From contig NC_056417.1 of the NCBI RefSeq assembly GCF_905147365.1, forward strand, positions 16,018,501 to 16,082,500: 64,000 nucleotides of DNA, given 5' to 3'. Origin of the DNA: Aricia agestis (Eukaryota; Arthropoda; Insecta; Lepidoptera; Lycaenidae). Under the pieces are notes generated by a model that did no database searches, was not told the origin of the DNA, and was given only the letters and a program-made list of their open reading frames with translations. Position 1 is the stretch's first letter. Each line of letters begins with the position of its first letter. The position numbers and the translations under genes are program-made. This document shows, piece after piece, positions 13,001 through 19,574 of the stretch.

Positions 13001-13047
13001 CCAATCAGTACAAATAACGTAAATGCGATGTACTTGAATAGCCACAT
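817..13047 (-). CDS. Immulectin-like C-type lectin, 5' part of gene
   Basis: Secreted insect C-type lectin, a family that binds microbial sugars in haemolymph and triggers opsonisation, nodulation or prophenoloxidase activation. Exons are 13047-13002, 7094-6978, 6286-6146 and 1011-817. Every junction is GT-AG and phase 1, so the frame runs through 166 codons. Residues 1-15 (MWLFKYIAFTLFVLI) form a signal peptide, followed by CKKFRFDY. Residues about 17-149 make one lectin domain: GWFKFHRIPAVW, C51, GAVLASP, SKGDF, the sugar-site tripeptide EPD (116-118), EEC (C126), ADVSC (C140) and PYVCY (C148). C51-C148 and C126-C140 are the expected disulphides (inference). After the domain, NDCGTTDK resembles the linker to the second domain of two-domain immulectins. 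The final donor at 816 leads outside the window, so the gene is 3'-incomplete here. The introns are large and full of transposons. Confidence 0.88.
1130..2410 (-). mobile_element. Retroposed element carrying ORF1-like protein gene
   Basis: An intronless unit in the lectin intron, transcribed in the same direction. Downstream of the broken reading frame (1242-2372) the strand continues to an A-rich end of AAATAAAT repeats near 1145-1170, as in a retroposed transcript or a non-LTR element. No reverse transcriptase frame accompanies it here. Element limits are approximate because no target duplication was identified. Confidence 0.55.
1242..2372 (-). pseudogene. Broken ORF1-like protein gene (multicopy insect family)
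   Basis: A recognisable but frame-broken coding region. The start (ATG at 2372) gives NELLAFIQHAIDTMDEVS, a short helical N-terminus. Near 2250 the frame changes and continues with DPDEVPAFVANELHKLPPVT and VDVVSLLKDIRFLEEEL, a coiled-coil-like part. A second frame change lies between about 1800 and 1950. The third part is Ala/Pro-rich, then has ESRKA-type basic repeats, then GFILVERRKKK and YISRLHWSMEVEDVVDY, and ends with FWPTDVVYRRF before the stop at 1242. I recall many similar multicopy proteins in lepidopteran genomes, linked to mobile elements. The C-terminal part resembles an RNA-binding fold of LINE ORF1 proteins (inference). At least two frame changes make it a probable pseudogene, although an intron in the Pro-rich part cannot be excluded. 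Confidence 0.6.
2500..2690. mobile_element. Foldback MITE
   Basis: Long inverted repeat. The arms at about 2524-2575 and 2594-2646 are nearly complementary (both contain a block reading GATGACACTACGATGT on one strand), and the outer ends match again (TAGACCGTCAAGGG against CCCTTTGACGGCAAA). The spacer is only about 18 bases, so a transcript would fold into a hairpin of more than 50 base pairs. No target duplication could be fixed. Confidence 0.7.
3285..3420 (-). repeat. Family C repeat end with (GTCT)n tract
   Basis: The block GGGTTCCGTACCCAAA-GGGTAAAAACAG is followed by the family's GACTTTGATGTCTGTCCG tract and a GTCT microsatellite. The LINE at 3421 starts directly after the microsatellite, and the rest of a family C copy resumes at 5733. 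The LINE therefore probably landed in the microsatellite of one family C element. Confidence 0.7.
3421..5208 (+). CDS. LINE reverse transcriptase, N-terminally truncated
   Basis: The frame is open for about 595 codons, although the first methionine is only at 3736. Reading begins KTTWKVIAGETGNV, typical of the region before the reverse transcriptase in jockey/CR1-type LINEs. Motifs in order: NYRPISILPTLSKIFEK, QYGFTKGRSTTDA, CDLSKAIDCVEH (the usual SKAFDCV has Ile for Phe; the catalytic Asp is kept), GVPQGSILGPFLF, and the catalytic FADDTS box. The C-terminal part follows with FLGITLDSKLQW, SYGILLWG and LQKRAIRSIY. The stop is at 5206-5208. Absence of an endonuclease domain means this copy is not autonomous. 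The sequence is old enough to be truncated but has no internal stop. Confidence 0.9.
   Translation: MKTTWKVIAGETGNVTCRSSDFQLYFENKEITNDLEVATAFEKFFADIPVSTTKNLNSSPAAAEKLLKDNVKECNVNFKFREIDPKDIIDTFKLLNIKNTTDLWGLSTKIIKSVIDIIAPHLAMIFNNCIENGVFPDLMKHSKVIPLFKAGIKSDPTNYRPISILPTLSKIFEKIILKQLLVHFNSNNLLHENQYGFTKGRSTTDAGIGLLCSIFEAWEGSQDALGVFCDLSKAIDCVEHATLIRKLHHYGIRDSALNLLTSYLKNRTQRVEINNKRSNGTKIELGVPQGSILGPFLFLVYINDLPYLVKDNDNEIVLFADDTSLIFKVKRQQSNYDEVNCTLSKIVHWFNVNNLLLNSTKTKCLKFTLPNVRQVQTNVLLNDEKMNLVDTTVFLGITLDSKLQWGPHIAKLADRLSSAAYAVRKIREISDEDTARLVYFNYFHSRMSYGILLWGNAADINTIFVLQKRAIRSIYKMSTFESLREKFKEIGILTVASQYILDNVIHVRKNICKFKAKGDIHCRNTRNKYKLDLPVIRLSKVSKSFKGQCIRLFNKIPENVKNLSINKFKKVVKERLCAKAYYKVNDFINDGTSWE
3421..5510 (+). 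mobile_element. 5'-truncated non-LTR retrotransposon (LINE)
   Basis: The element runs from just upstream of the reverse transcriptase to a 3' untranslated part with GTGCGAGTTTCTTACGCC and a T/A-rich tail (5470-5510). The endonuclease half is missing, as expected from incomplete reverse transcription. A second, shorter copy of the same element lies inverted at 50208-50942 and is almost identical, so the family was active recently. Older 3' pieces of the family occur at 11902, 33222 and 56872. Confidence 0.9.
5511..5732 (+). repeat. (GTCT/GTCC)n microsatellite
   Basis: About 220 bp of GTCTGTCTGTCC repeats, directly abutting the tail of the LINE. The tract has no stop codons in some frames on either strand and so gives spurious open frames. 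It is the microsatellite segment of family C repeats, strongly expanded here. Confidence 0.95.
5733..6118 (+). repeat. Family C interspersed repeat
   Basis: Contains the family landmarks in order: ATAGAACAAAATTAGGCCAA, a run ending TTGTTGTAAGGGAGCCCCC, AGCGGCAACAGATATACATA, ATCTGTGAAAATTTC, GACAGACGGACAGACATCGA and GGGTCCCGTTTTTACCCTTT. Other copies are at 9705, 21120, 21215, 39390 and 42960. I know this repeat as widespread in Lepidoptera. It has no coding capacity. Confidence 0.85.
6146..6286 (-). CDS. Lectin exon 3 (central lectin domain)
   Basis: 141 bp between acceptor ATTTCAG and donor GTATGC, phase 1 at both ends. It encodes AVLASPNDFP through LGANARFSKGDFSS, the segment that in C-type lectins carries the first long helix, second helix and the start of the core sheet. 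A family A repeat (6318) begins only about 30 bases upstream of the acceptor. Confidence 0.87.
6318..6557 (-). repeat. Family A interspersed repeat
   Basis: Minus-oriented copy with the CACCTGATGGATAGCAACTT block, a shortened middle that lacks the CCCTACCC tract, and the AACACAGCGCAAGCGCTGTT and GCCCATTCGTGCCGAAGCAT blocks. It sits in the short lectin intron between exons 2 and 3, close to the exon 3 acceptor. Confidence 0.85.
6978..7094 (-). CDS. Lectin exon 2 (N-terminal half of lectin domain)
   Basis: 117 bp between acceptor TTTGTCAG and donor GTAAGT, with phase 1 at both ends. It encodes the start of the lectin domain, including FRFDY, GWFKFHRIPAVW and RCRMEG. This is the typical opening of lepidopteran immulectin domains, where a bulky aromatic patch precedes the first domain cysteine (C51). 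Confidence 0.88.
7110..7180. repeat. SINE tail fragment plus short (TA)n
   Basis: CTCCCATACCGGTTTCGGTG matches the 3' part of the tRNA-headed SINE T (52441, 23540). It is followed by a run of about nine TA pairs. It lies 16 bases upstream of lectin exon 2's acceptor. Confidence 0.6.
7315..7390 (+). repeat. Degraded SINE D fragment
   Basis: GATCGCGGGTTTATACTTTG and AAAAGTTTTCAATATTCATA followed by GGTCATGGA resemble the B-box and downstream part of SINE D (47998, 45722), heavily mutated. Confidence 0.5.
7391..9410. other. Lectin intron 1, no gene found
   Basis: No exon with supporting splice sites was seen. The stretch holds a strongly GC-rich island at about 8000-8145 in otherwise AT-rich DNA and an inverted-end-like motif CAGGGTGCAATTAAACCTAC at 7828, whose partner may be at 12275-12307. 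A block around 8865-9000 (TTTGACGGTCGTAAGCCCGT) has no recognised identity. Short open frames here lack codon structure or homology I can name. Confidence 0.5.
9415..9704 (+). repeat. Family A repeat, diverged
   Basis: Recognisable by AGAAAACCGGCGTCAAACA, AAAACAGCGCTTGCGCTATG and TTGCTTTCCGTCAGGTGGCC, with many substitutions and an internal duplication of the CTCACAGAAAACCGG block. Confidence 0.75.
9705..10160 (+). repeat. Family C repeat
   Basis: From CGGCCAAGTGTGCGTTAAAC through TATGGGAGCCCCCCTTAA and TATTGATATCGAGCAAAAAA to AATAGGGTCCCGTTTTTACC. This is one of the longer copies, carrying both TATGGGAGCCC modules in tandem. Confidence 0.8.
10165..10352 (+). repeat. Family A repeat, degraded 3' parts
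   Basis: Two partial, overlapping remnants of the family A 3' block (ACTTTCCATCAGGTGACCTG and TGCGAGTGTACATCCTCGTT), ending in TTAATTTCATAAAA. Confidence 0.55.
10431..10652 (+). repeat. Family B interspersed repeat
   Basis: Starts GATGACGCCCGCAACTCCGT, continues GGGATAAAAAGTATCCTATG, CCTTTCCCGGGTCTCAAAGT, AAAATCGGTTCAGCGGTTTG and (ACAG)n, and ends TTTATAATATTAGTATGGAT. This is a short retroposon-like family, possibly the 3' end of an RTE-type LINE. Copies at 13938, 28035, 29068, 31888, 42275 and 62470. Confidence 0.85.
10653..11299. other. Lectin intron 1, mostly unique
   Basis: No exon is evident. A small family C remnant occupies about 11020-11110 (AAAATCACGTTTGTTCTATG). The remainder is AT-rich sequence without recognised features. 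Confidence 0.5.
11300..11530. mobile_element. MITE with GGTTGCACCAGAGGCGT ends
   Basis: The motif GGGTTGCACCAGAGGCGT occurs at about 11303 and 11456, each followed by GTTATAGTTATxxCTAAA-like blocks. The partly complementary GTTAAAGTAAGTTGGTACAA followed by CTCAC closes the first unit. The arrangement suggests one complete short element followed by a second, partial one. Confidence 0.6.
11902..12040 (+). repeat. LINE 3' end fragment
   Basis: GGCCCCGTGTGAGTTTCTTA, then CGGTTCTTCTCGCCGGGTTA, GAACCGGTGGTAGGC and a tail ACTCTGAATAAAGATTATTT. This matches the 3' untranslated region of the LINE at 3421-5510 but is older. It is preceded by a short duplicated AAGATGGCCCCGT. Confidence 0.8.
12041..12555. 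other. Lectin intron 1, no gene found
   Basis: Contains a GC-rich clump (GGGCGGGGCGGGGCCCGGCC, 12122-12141) and, at about 12275-12307, AAATTTGGCAGGAAGGTTAA running into TTGCACCCTGTA, complementary to the motif at 7828. No coding exon is supported. Confidence 0.45.
12556..12964. mobile_element. Foldback MITE with about 170-bp arms
   Basis: The left arm (about 12556-12735: TTTTTAACAAAAAATTAAAA, GTAGTGCCTCTTTCGGAATT, TATACAAATTACAATCTTCA) is mirrored on the other strand by the right arm (about 12785-12964). The central spacer is near 50 bp and itself has GGTACCAG/CTGGTACC symmetry. It belongs to the AACCGACTTCCAA family also seen at 55017. Its right end is only about 40 bases from the donor of lectin exon 1. 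Confidence 0.8.
13002..13047 (-). CDS. Lectin exon 1 (signal peptide)
   Basis: The ATG at 13047 opens 15 codons of hydrophobic signal peptide. The exon ends with G before the donor GTAAGT, in phase 1, which matches the acceptor of the next exon (7094). The leader upstream contains a TCAGT initiator-like motif near 13090-13094 on this strand, which may mark the transcription start (weak). Nearest upstream repeats are at 13195 and 13340. Confidence 0.8.
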
Positions 13048-13194
13048 GATGCGCGTCTGATCTCACTGGTAAACACAGATCATCAACTCGACTGAGGAAA
13101 TACCAGATCTCAGACCAGTAATGAGGAAAAACTAAATAAAGCAAACAAACATGTGAATAATAATTAATTGACGCACCACACCCATTCGCTAATT

Positions 13195-13290
13195 TTTTTA
13201 TTAGGGTTCCGTAGCCAAATGGCAAAAACGGAACCCTTATAGATTCGTCATGTCTGTCTATCTGTCTGTCCGTCCGTATATTACAGACAC
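13195..13290 (-). repeat. Family C repeat, short end
   Basis: TTAGGGTTCCGTAGCCAAAT, then AAAACGGAACCCTTATAGAT and a GTCTGTCC tract. It lies about 150 bp upstream of the lectin start codon. Confidence 0.75.
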
Positions 13291-13339
13291 TTTTCTACGA
13301 AACTATCAGATCTATACTATTGAAACATGGTAAGTGAAA

Positions 13340-13531
13340 GAAAGTGTACCACTGTATAATATTGTAGAATAAATGTTTTTGAAAGTCATCATGCAGTTTC
13401 TTATCACATATTTAACACTGTATATCAACACCTTACAAATAAACTTTACTGTAATGAAATGTTCAGTCAATGAGCAGCCATTTTCTATTCAAAAATACTT
13501 TACAAACTTTTTATCGCTTTAAGTATACAGA
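13340..13531 (+). repeat. 192-bp direct duplication, copy 1
   Basis: Matches 15282-15473 over 192 bases with two differences that I can see by eye. It begins GAAAGTGTACCACTGTATAA and ends CGCTTTAAGTATACAGA. It starts about 290 bp upstream of the lectin ATG. Identity of the unit is unknown. It could be a short LTR-like repeat, a SINE, or a local duplication. Confidence 0.9.
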
Positions 13532-13937
13532 GATCGTTGAAGAAGCTAAAAAGTATTTGGCAAGCGATTTTCGTAATCACTCAAATGGTTTTATGATGTA
13601 AATTGTTTGCCCCACAAACTTCTACAAAATACATTACCGAAAGATCGATCGTAATTATATTTACGTCAATTTACACTTTTCTGTCGAACTGTATAATGTA
13701 TTGGGGGCTTTAAATAGCAGAAGCTCATAAAAAAGTAATTTTGTTAAATTCATGTAATTAATGTTAATTTTAAATACTTGTTTCCTTAACTTAATATTAT
13801 AAAGAGGAAGTATTTGTTTGTATTGCGTGGAATAGGCTTGAATAATGAACTGACTTTGATGATGTTTGGCTTAATTATAGAATGGGACCGGAATGAACGT
13901 TGAACATTGGTTACTTTTTATCGCAGATCATTTTACA

Positions 13938-14090
13938 ACATGACGCCTGCAACTCAGTTGCGCCAAAATTCGTTCATCGCACGGGAACCGTACATTTTTT
14001 CAAGATAAAAGTATCCTATGACCTTTCTCGGAACTGAAAATATCACCATACCAAATTTTAACACAATTGCTACAGCAGTTTGGGTGCGTA
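13938..14090 (+). repeat. Family B repeat, diverged
   Basis: CATGACGCCTGCAACTCAGT, TCGCACGGGAACCGTACATT, AAAGTATCCTATGACCTTTC and TACAGCAGTTTGGGTGCGT mark a mutated family B copy. Confidence 0.75.
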
Positions 14091-14727
14091 AAGAACAGCA
14101 AGTAAAAGTAACATTTCGTGGTATCATCAAAATAGCAGCAGTATATTATTATAGTCAAAATTAACAACAAAAACAATTATGGGTTGGGCACTAATGCTTA
14201 GCAAGCGACCATAATAAATGTAATTATTTAATAAGTATATAGTATAATTGTCCAATTACATTAAACACTACATAATATAGTACTATTGTATAAAAAGAGC
14301 TGTCGAAGACGAATGGCAGTGTGTGGAAAAACCAGTAATGGATGTTACACTGTATTAGATTTAGCTTAGGATTGTGTTTTCTTTATTGTTTTTAAAATAA
14401 AAATATAAAAAAAATATATAGAAAGAGACACAAGATAAGTCATTAAACCCAGGTTATAACTCGAAGTAACGTTTCTGAGAATAATTTCAAATTAAGGTGA
14501 ACTTTTACGGAAAATTTTAAATGGTTTCCGAGTTTCAACCCGAAAGTTAAAATGATTTTTAAGCTTCAATTCGACAGGTCTTCGGGGAGAGAAGCTGTAG
14601 AACTGCGGCTGGAACAATCCGGGGAAATTACCGCTTTACTAACGTTTGTATAATTTAACATTTATGGATATTCATACTGCTTTTGACCACGATTTAAAGC
14701 AATTTTAAGGCAAAATTTCACTCAGTG
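14091..14727. other. Intergenic, no feature seen
   Basis: AT-rich sequence upstream of the lectin gene. I see no exon, no RNA gene and no repeat shared with the rest of the window. Confidence 0.4.
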
Positions 14728-14735
14728 CAGACAAT

Positions 14736-14900
14736 CAGGGCCTCCGCTACCATATGTGCAATGGTGCAATGCACAAGGGCGCCATCCTCTAGGGGCGCCA
14801 AATCGCCATCTTTAAGGGCGCCAAAACCAAGGACCCAAAAAATTTGCCTAAAATGGCGCCAAAATCTTTTTTTGCACACAGGCGTCAGTAGGGGGCCCTG
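14736..14900. mobile_element. hAT-type MITE, CAGGGCC family, copy 1
   Basis: 165 bp, starting CAGGGCCTCCGCTACCATAT and ending TAGGGGGCCCTG, with GGGGCGCCAAATCG-type blocks inside. It is flanked by a perfect 8-bp target duplication CAGACAAT (14728-14735 and 14901-14908). Copy 2 is at 40646-40833. Confidence 0.85.
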
Positions 14901-15281
14901 CAGACAATTGCTTTAAATCTTATTTGGGATCACCAGAATTCATAATACATACCTACTTACGAGAGACGAATGGAAAAACCGGAGTGAGGGGAAATGTCCC
15001 CAGCAGTGGGACAGCATAGGCTCTTAAAAAAATACTTATTTGTGCTGTCTGACGTGAACTTTTGATCAAACTACACTACTATTGTAACCTAACTATTTTT
15101 GACTAAATTAGATGGTAGTTTTAATATTTAAATCTGGCCACACTGACAACGTGCAATCCCAAGGCTACGTTCGCTTCACTTGGAGTGGAGGTTGACGGGT
15201 AAAAATTGTGTATAAATACCCCAAGAGCGCAGTATGATGCGAATTTTGACGGAAGAATAATTGTAAGAGGAATCTCTGCCC

Positions 15282-15473
15282 GAAAGTGTACCACTGTATA
15301 ATATTGTAGAATAAATGTATTTGAAAGTCATCATGCAGTTTCTTATCACATATTTAACACTGTATATCAACACCTTACAAATAAACTTTACTGTAATGAA
15401 ATGTTCAGTCAATAAGCAGCCATTTTCTATTCAAAAATACTTTACAAACTTTTTATCGCTTTAAGTATACAGA
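15282..15473 (+). repeat. 192-bp direct duplication, copy 2
   Basis: Same length as copy 1 at 13340-13531, with two visible substitutions (GTATTTG for GTTTTTG, AATAAGC for AATGAGC). The flanks differ, so the repeat boundaries are sharp. The 1.75 kb between the copies carries a family B repeat and a hAT MITE. Confidence 0.9.
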
Positions 15474-15596
15474 AATCAACTACAATTTCAAAGTTTGAGG
15501 GAGTGTGAACTATTTCTAATATTTAATAACACAATCAAAAAACGACAATCTTGTCCTATTTAAGTTTTGGAAATATCTGCTTTCGATCACTTTTTA

Positions 15597-15640
15597 GGGT
15601 TCCGTACCTCAAAAGGAAAAAACGGAACCCTTATAGGATC
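15597..15640 (-). repeat. Family C repeat, terminal fragment
   Basis: AGGGTTCCGTACCTCAAAAG followed by AAAACGGAACCCTTATAGGA: only the terminal inverted-like block of family C remains. Confidence 0.65.
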
Positions 15641-15814
15641 ACTTTTTTGTAAGTACTAAAACTTTTATGTTATCTGTTCATTATGTGAAGTAGAAGTAAC
15701 CGGCTTTCGTATACTGTAACTTCGTGAATAGAACATAATATTATATGCTGCCAAAATTGCCTTTATTTTGTCTTCGTTTTCTTACACAAAGTTGGGGAAA
15801 CACATAAAAATTTA

Positions 15815-16032
15815 TAAAAAAAAATAGCTGTCCCGGCAAACATTGTTTTGCCATAAAATGATTTTCCCTGTTTTCCCGCTTTTCTCTTGAAGTTTTTTCT
15901 GATTTTTTTTTGTAGACCTCACGGAGCCCGAGACCTTTCCAACCAATGCAAAACCGTGGAAATCGGTTCTTACGTTCTGGAGTTATAGCGTCAGGAAGGA
16001 AAACCCGACTTATTTTTATATATTAGACTTAA
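15815..16032 (+). repeat. RTE-type LINE 3' fragment
   Basis: Begins AGCTGTCCCGGCAAACATTG and ends AATCGGTTCTTACGTTCTGG, then AGTTATAGCGTCAGGAAGGA. This CCGGCAAAC...ATCGGTT layout is typical of RTE-like 3' ends in Lepidoptera. Related pieces lie at 26885 and 37640. Confidence 0.6.
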
Positions 16033-16514
16033 TAGATTTTATACTAAAAGCGAAGGATATCTAGTCAGTTCCTGCTATTACCTAATTTTGCCCGGCACTA
16101 AGTTTAAAACTAAAGTCTTTTGAGTTTCCAAACAAGAAAATAGAAAAAGTTTTACTACATTTTCACTGAAATCAAGGATTTGCTGTGTGAAATACTGACA
16201 TTAAAGTTTGAAATTTACGTTCAGTTTATATAAGGGAATATTCAAGTATAACGTAATTTTGCGGAGAGGACTGGTGAGACTACAATAATAATAATAATTA
16301 AGTAATACATGAACGATCCCTAAGAAGGTGAACACTTTATTTTAATATTTTCTCAATTCTCAGAACTTTACTATGTCTAGCCACATTTATGTCTGCTATA
16401 AAGCTATTTTTACTGGTATTGTCGTACTTAATTTTCATTTTATACTTCCTGGCGCGACGTTATCTTGATTTCCAAATGATAATAAATGAAATAAAGTTCG
16501 TTTGTTACTACTAC

Positions 16515-16665
16515 TAACATTGATAATATTATTAGGATGTTATTATTTTTAGCAATATTCCGCGAAATAAACCTCAACCTGTAAGTAAATGAGTGAGTCA
16601 GGTTGAGGTTTATTTCGCTGAATATTGTAAACAATAATAACAATATTATTAGGTTCAATTATGCT
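16515..16665. mobile_element. Foldback MITE
   Basis: The blocks GAAATAAACCTCAACCTG and CAGGTTGAGGTTTATTTC (16564-16618 region) are complementary and separated by about 18 bases. The flanking AATAATATTATT-like stretches are also mirrored, extending each arm to roughly 60 bp. Confidence 0.7.
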
Positions 16666-16709
16666 ATAGAAAGTTGAACTAATAGTGAAAGGCAAACGGA
16701 TGTGTACTT

Positions 16710-16897
16710 GAAACTTTTTAATCGGGACTTAACGCGACTTATTTAAGTGGTAATGCTACTACGAGTACATACTTTTTCTCGACGTTTCGACCGTGTTGCA
16801 ACGGCCGTGGTCACGATGGGACTAGACTAGACTAGTATGTACTCGTAGTAGCATTACCACTTAAATAAGTCGCGTTAAGTCCCGATTAAAAAGTTTC
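16710..16897. mobile_element. Foldback MITE with 62-bp perfect arms
   Basis: The arm 16710-16771, starting GAAACTTTTTAATCGGGACT, is repeated as its exact reverse complement at 16836-16897. The 64-bp loop contains CTCGACGTTTCGACCGTGTT and GCAACGGCCGTGGTCACG, a motif I associate with insect repeat elements. Perfect arms imply a recent insertion or gene-conversion between arms. Confidence 0.85.
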
Positions 16898-17089
16898 ATT
16901 ATAATGCAACGCGAAAGTTTAGGATGTGTACTTCTCACATATTTTAATACCTAATAATATGCTACTTTTTATGACGTAAAAGTACAGTTTGTACAAAGAT
17001 TGTAGTGCACATTTTCATTAACAATTAGTGGTATTGTGAAAATACCAATTTAGTATGAAAACATGCCTACCAGCTTGCTTTCCATGAGA

Positions 17090-17560
17090 GAGAAAGACAG
17101 AGCAATCGCGCACGCCGCACGGCTCACAAGTTACAATAAATCAGCAAAAAGTGTCGTTACAACTTTTCGTCTTAATTTTTTCCGACTAGCCCCCATTCGC
17201 AACGCGCGATAAGGAACTTCGTTCCAAAAAGAAAGAAGAGACACTCTTCTATCGCTATCCCTGTATCAGAATGTGAGAAACAATGAAAGAATAACTAAAA
17301 TTCAATTGGTACCTAATTTCTCTCTTTGCGCAATATCCCTCGTCGAATGTGTTAAGCGACAGACCGTTTTGTCAATCTCGGAACATTATTTGATCACTAA
17401 ACAAGGGTCCAAAACGACTGCACTATTCAATTTCCTGGCACCTAACACACTTATAACGGGGTAGTGGACATCTGTAGTTAAAGGACAGGAAAGAAATGTA
17501 GATAATCAAATATTTACGCCGTGTGAGTAACAAATCACTGTTTTAAGGTACAAGTTGGAC
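17090..17560. other. Repeat-derived region including empty MITE site
   Basis: GTGTCGTTACAACTTTTCGT followed by CCGACTAGCCCCCATTCGCA at about 17150-17210 is the uninterrupted form of the sequence that flanks the CATAAAG MITE at 403-685. Nothing else in the stretch is recognisable, and the short open frame near 17273 has no supporting features. Confidence 0.5.
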
Positions 17561-17565
17561 CGAGC

Positions 17566-18553
17566 GACACGCGACAACTGCAGACGACGTGTCGTCGCGA
17601 AACTACTTATTTCTATGTATTTCTATGAAATATATATGTCCTGACCGATTTCGGCCTCGGCGACTTGACTTCACACTATGTACTCGTATTGTGGCGACGA
17701 TCGTGGGCACGCATATGACTAAGGTATCCTATCCTTGCAGAGAACATGCGTGCACACACAGTACACGTTAGGATACCGTTTTCTTAATTATTGTAAGTGA
17801 TTTTTGAAGGTGGTTTATTCTTAAGTTGGTCTCTTTTCGTGTCAAGATCACGCCTTATTTTTTCTTCAAATGAGTGGACTTTTTCACTTATAAGTTTCCG
17901 CCATTGTGCCCTATTTGATGCCAGTTCTTCCCATCGAGAGTGGTTCACTTCGCAACGCTTCATATGCCTTTTCTGAACATCTTTAAATCTGAGGAATTGT
18001 CCACCTGAACAACGTTTGCCTTCCACGAGTTCAGAATAGAGAATGCGTTCGCTGCCCTCTCATCGGACATCCTGGAAACGTGGCCGCACCAGCGTAGCTG
18101 ACGTCGCATTAGGTAGGCTTCCTTGCCACAGACGTTAGCACGTCGCAGCACAACGGTGTTCCGGACACGGTCAGTCCACTTGATGTTTAGTATATCTCGC
18201 AGACACTTCAGGTGATATCTGTCTAAAGTTCGAATATGCTTGCGATACGGACACCATGTTTCAGATGCATACAAAAGGTTTGGAAGGACAATTGCCATAT
18301 AAACTTTAATTTTTGTTCGAAGTGTCATCGTGTGACTTAAAGACTTTCCCTCGAAGTTTTCCAAACGCAGCTGCAGCGGCACCAGTTCTATTATTGATTT
18401 CAGTGTCCAAGTCTGCCTTGTTTGTGATGGTGCTCCCAAGGTCCTCCCACCCTCCGCACCTAGCGACACGAAGCTAGCGACACTTATTCATAGAAATGCA
18501 TAGAAACCAGTCATGTCGCGACGACACGTCGTCGTCTGCAGTTGTCGCGTGTC
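17566..18553. mobile_element. Element with about 60-bp inverted ends around a LINE piece
   Basis: The left end (GACACGCGACAACTGCAGAC, then GACGTGTCGTCGCGA and TTTCTATGTATTTCTATGA) recurs as its reverse complement at about 18489-18553. Between them lies a minus-strand LINE C-terminus (17784-18469). This may be a foldback DNA element that captured or was invaded by a LINE fragment, or two independent copies of one MITE flanking it. No target duplication is clear. Confidence 0.6.
17784..18469 (-). pseudogene. LINE reverse-transcriptase C-terminal fragment
   Basis: The upper part encodes LPNLLYASETWCPYRKHIRT, LKCLRDILNIKWTDRVRNT, VLRRANVCGKEAYLMRRQLR and WCGHVSRM, the C-terminal domain typical of RTE/BovB-like endonuclease-reverse transcriptases. 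After a frame change near 18020 it continues as GKRCSGGQFLRFKDVQKRH, WEELASNRAQWR and FEEKIRRDLD, the usual family tail. The catalytic reverse transcriptase and endonuclease parts are absent. It is a dead fragment. Confidence 0.8.
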
Positions 18554-19545
18554 AAATCAAATCAAATCAAATCATTTATTCACATAATGTAGTTTATAAA
18601 GGTGTTATCTTATGTCTAGTTTGTGCTTATATTATACCATTAAAATGGTGTGTGAAACTTAACATTTTAATAATAGTAATTTATTCAACGTTAACTCATT
18701 TACATGCTTTCAAGTCTAAATATATAAGAATAATTTAATCATAATAGAAATAACAATTTGTCAGGTATAAATAATAAAGTATAGAGTCAATCAAATACTT
18801 AATCTTAAAATAAAAAACAATTCATTAAATAAAATAATAATTATAATTATTAAAAAATAGTCATTGTGAGTATACATGTCAATTGATTAAAATTATTTAA
18901 GTACCTGTAGATTTTGGTCATCGTAGTAGTTATAACTAAAATAATATTATTAATAAAAATTGATAAAAGTGTCATTTAGATATTCATCAATTGTATAATA
19001 GCATTTTTCTGTCAAGAGATTTTTAAGTTTTCTTTTAAACAGGTTTAAATTAAGATCTTTCAAATGCTTTGGAATCTTATTGTAAATTTTAGGTCCCATA
19101 CAATAGACACTTTTTAGCATCATTTCTGTTTTGCACTTTTCTACGCACAGTTTATCACCGTGACGCCTGTTTCTTATTACATTGTCTGATAGTCTTGAAA
19201 ATAAATTATTATTACTTTTTACAAATAAGGCAACTTCAAGCACATATAAAGATGGGAGTGTTAGAATTTTATTTTGTTTAAATAACGGTCTACAACTGTC
19301 AGTAACTTTTATAGCCCTTAGGCACCTTTTTTGTGTTCTAAATAGAATTTTATTTAAAGTTGAGTTACCCCAAAATATGATTCCATATCTTAAAACAGAC
19401 TCCACTAGACCATAGTAGGCAATAATAAGAGTCTCTTTAGTGACTGTTAAAGATAGCTTGTTTAGTGCATATGTTAAACTACTTACTTTTTTAATCATTT
19501 CTTTCACATGTCGCTCGTCGCTCGGTTTCAACTTGTACCTTAATA
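18554..19545 (-). mobile_element. 5'-truncated LINE with (GATTT)n tail
   Basis: Read on the minus strand, a reverse-transcriptase C-terminus (19531-18950) is followed by an AT-rich 3' untranslated region and a pentanucleotide tail (AAATC repeats on the plus strand, 18554-18580). The tail directly abuts the inverted end of the preceding element. Confidence 0.8.
18950..19531 (-). pseudogene. LINE reverse-transcriptase C-terminus
   Basis: 193 open codons without the catalytic core. They include KKVSSLTYALNKLS, LRYGIIFWGNSTLNKILF, TQKRCLRAIKV, ILTLPSLYVLEVALFV and NKIPKHLKDLNLNLFKRKLK. This is the thumb and C-terminal part of a jockey/CR1-type LINE polymerase, related to but clearly different from the 3421 element. 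5' truncation explains the missing part. It is not a host gene. Confidence 0.85.
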
Positions 19546-19574
19546 CAGCGATTTGTTTTTCTATTTTTTAAGCT

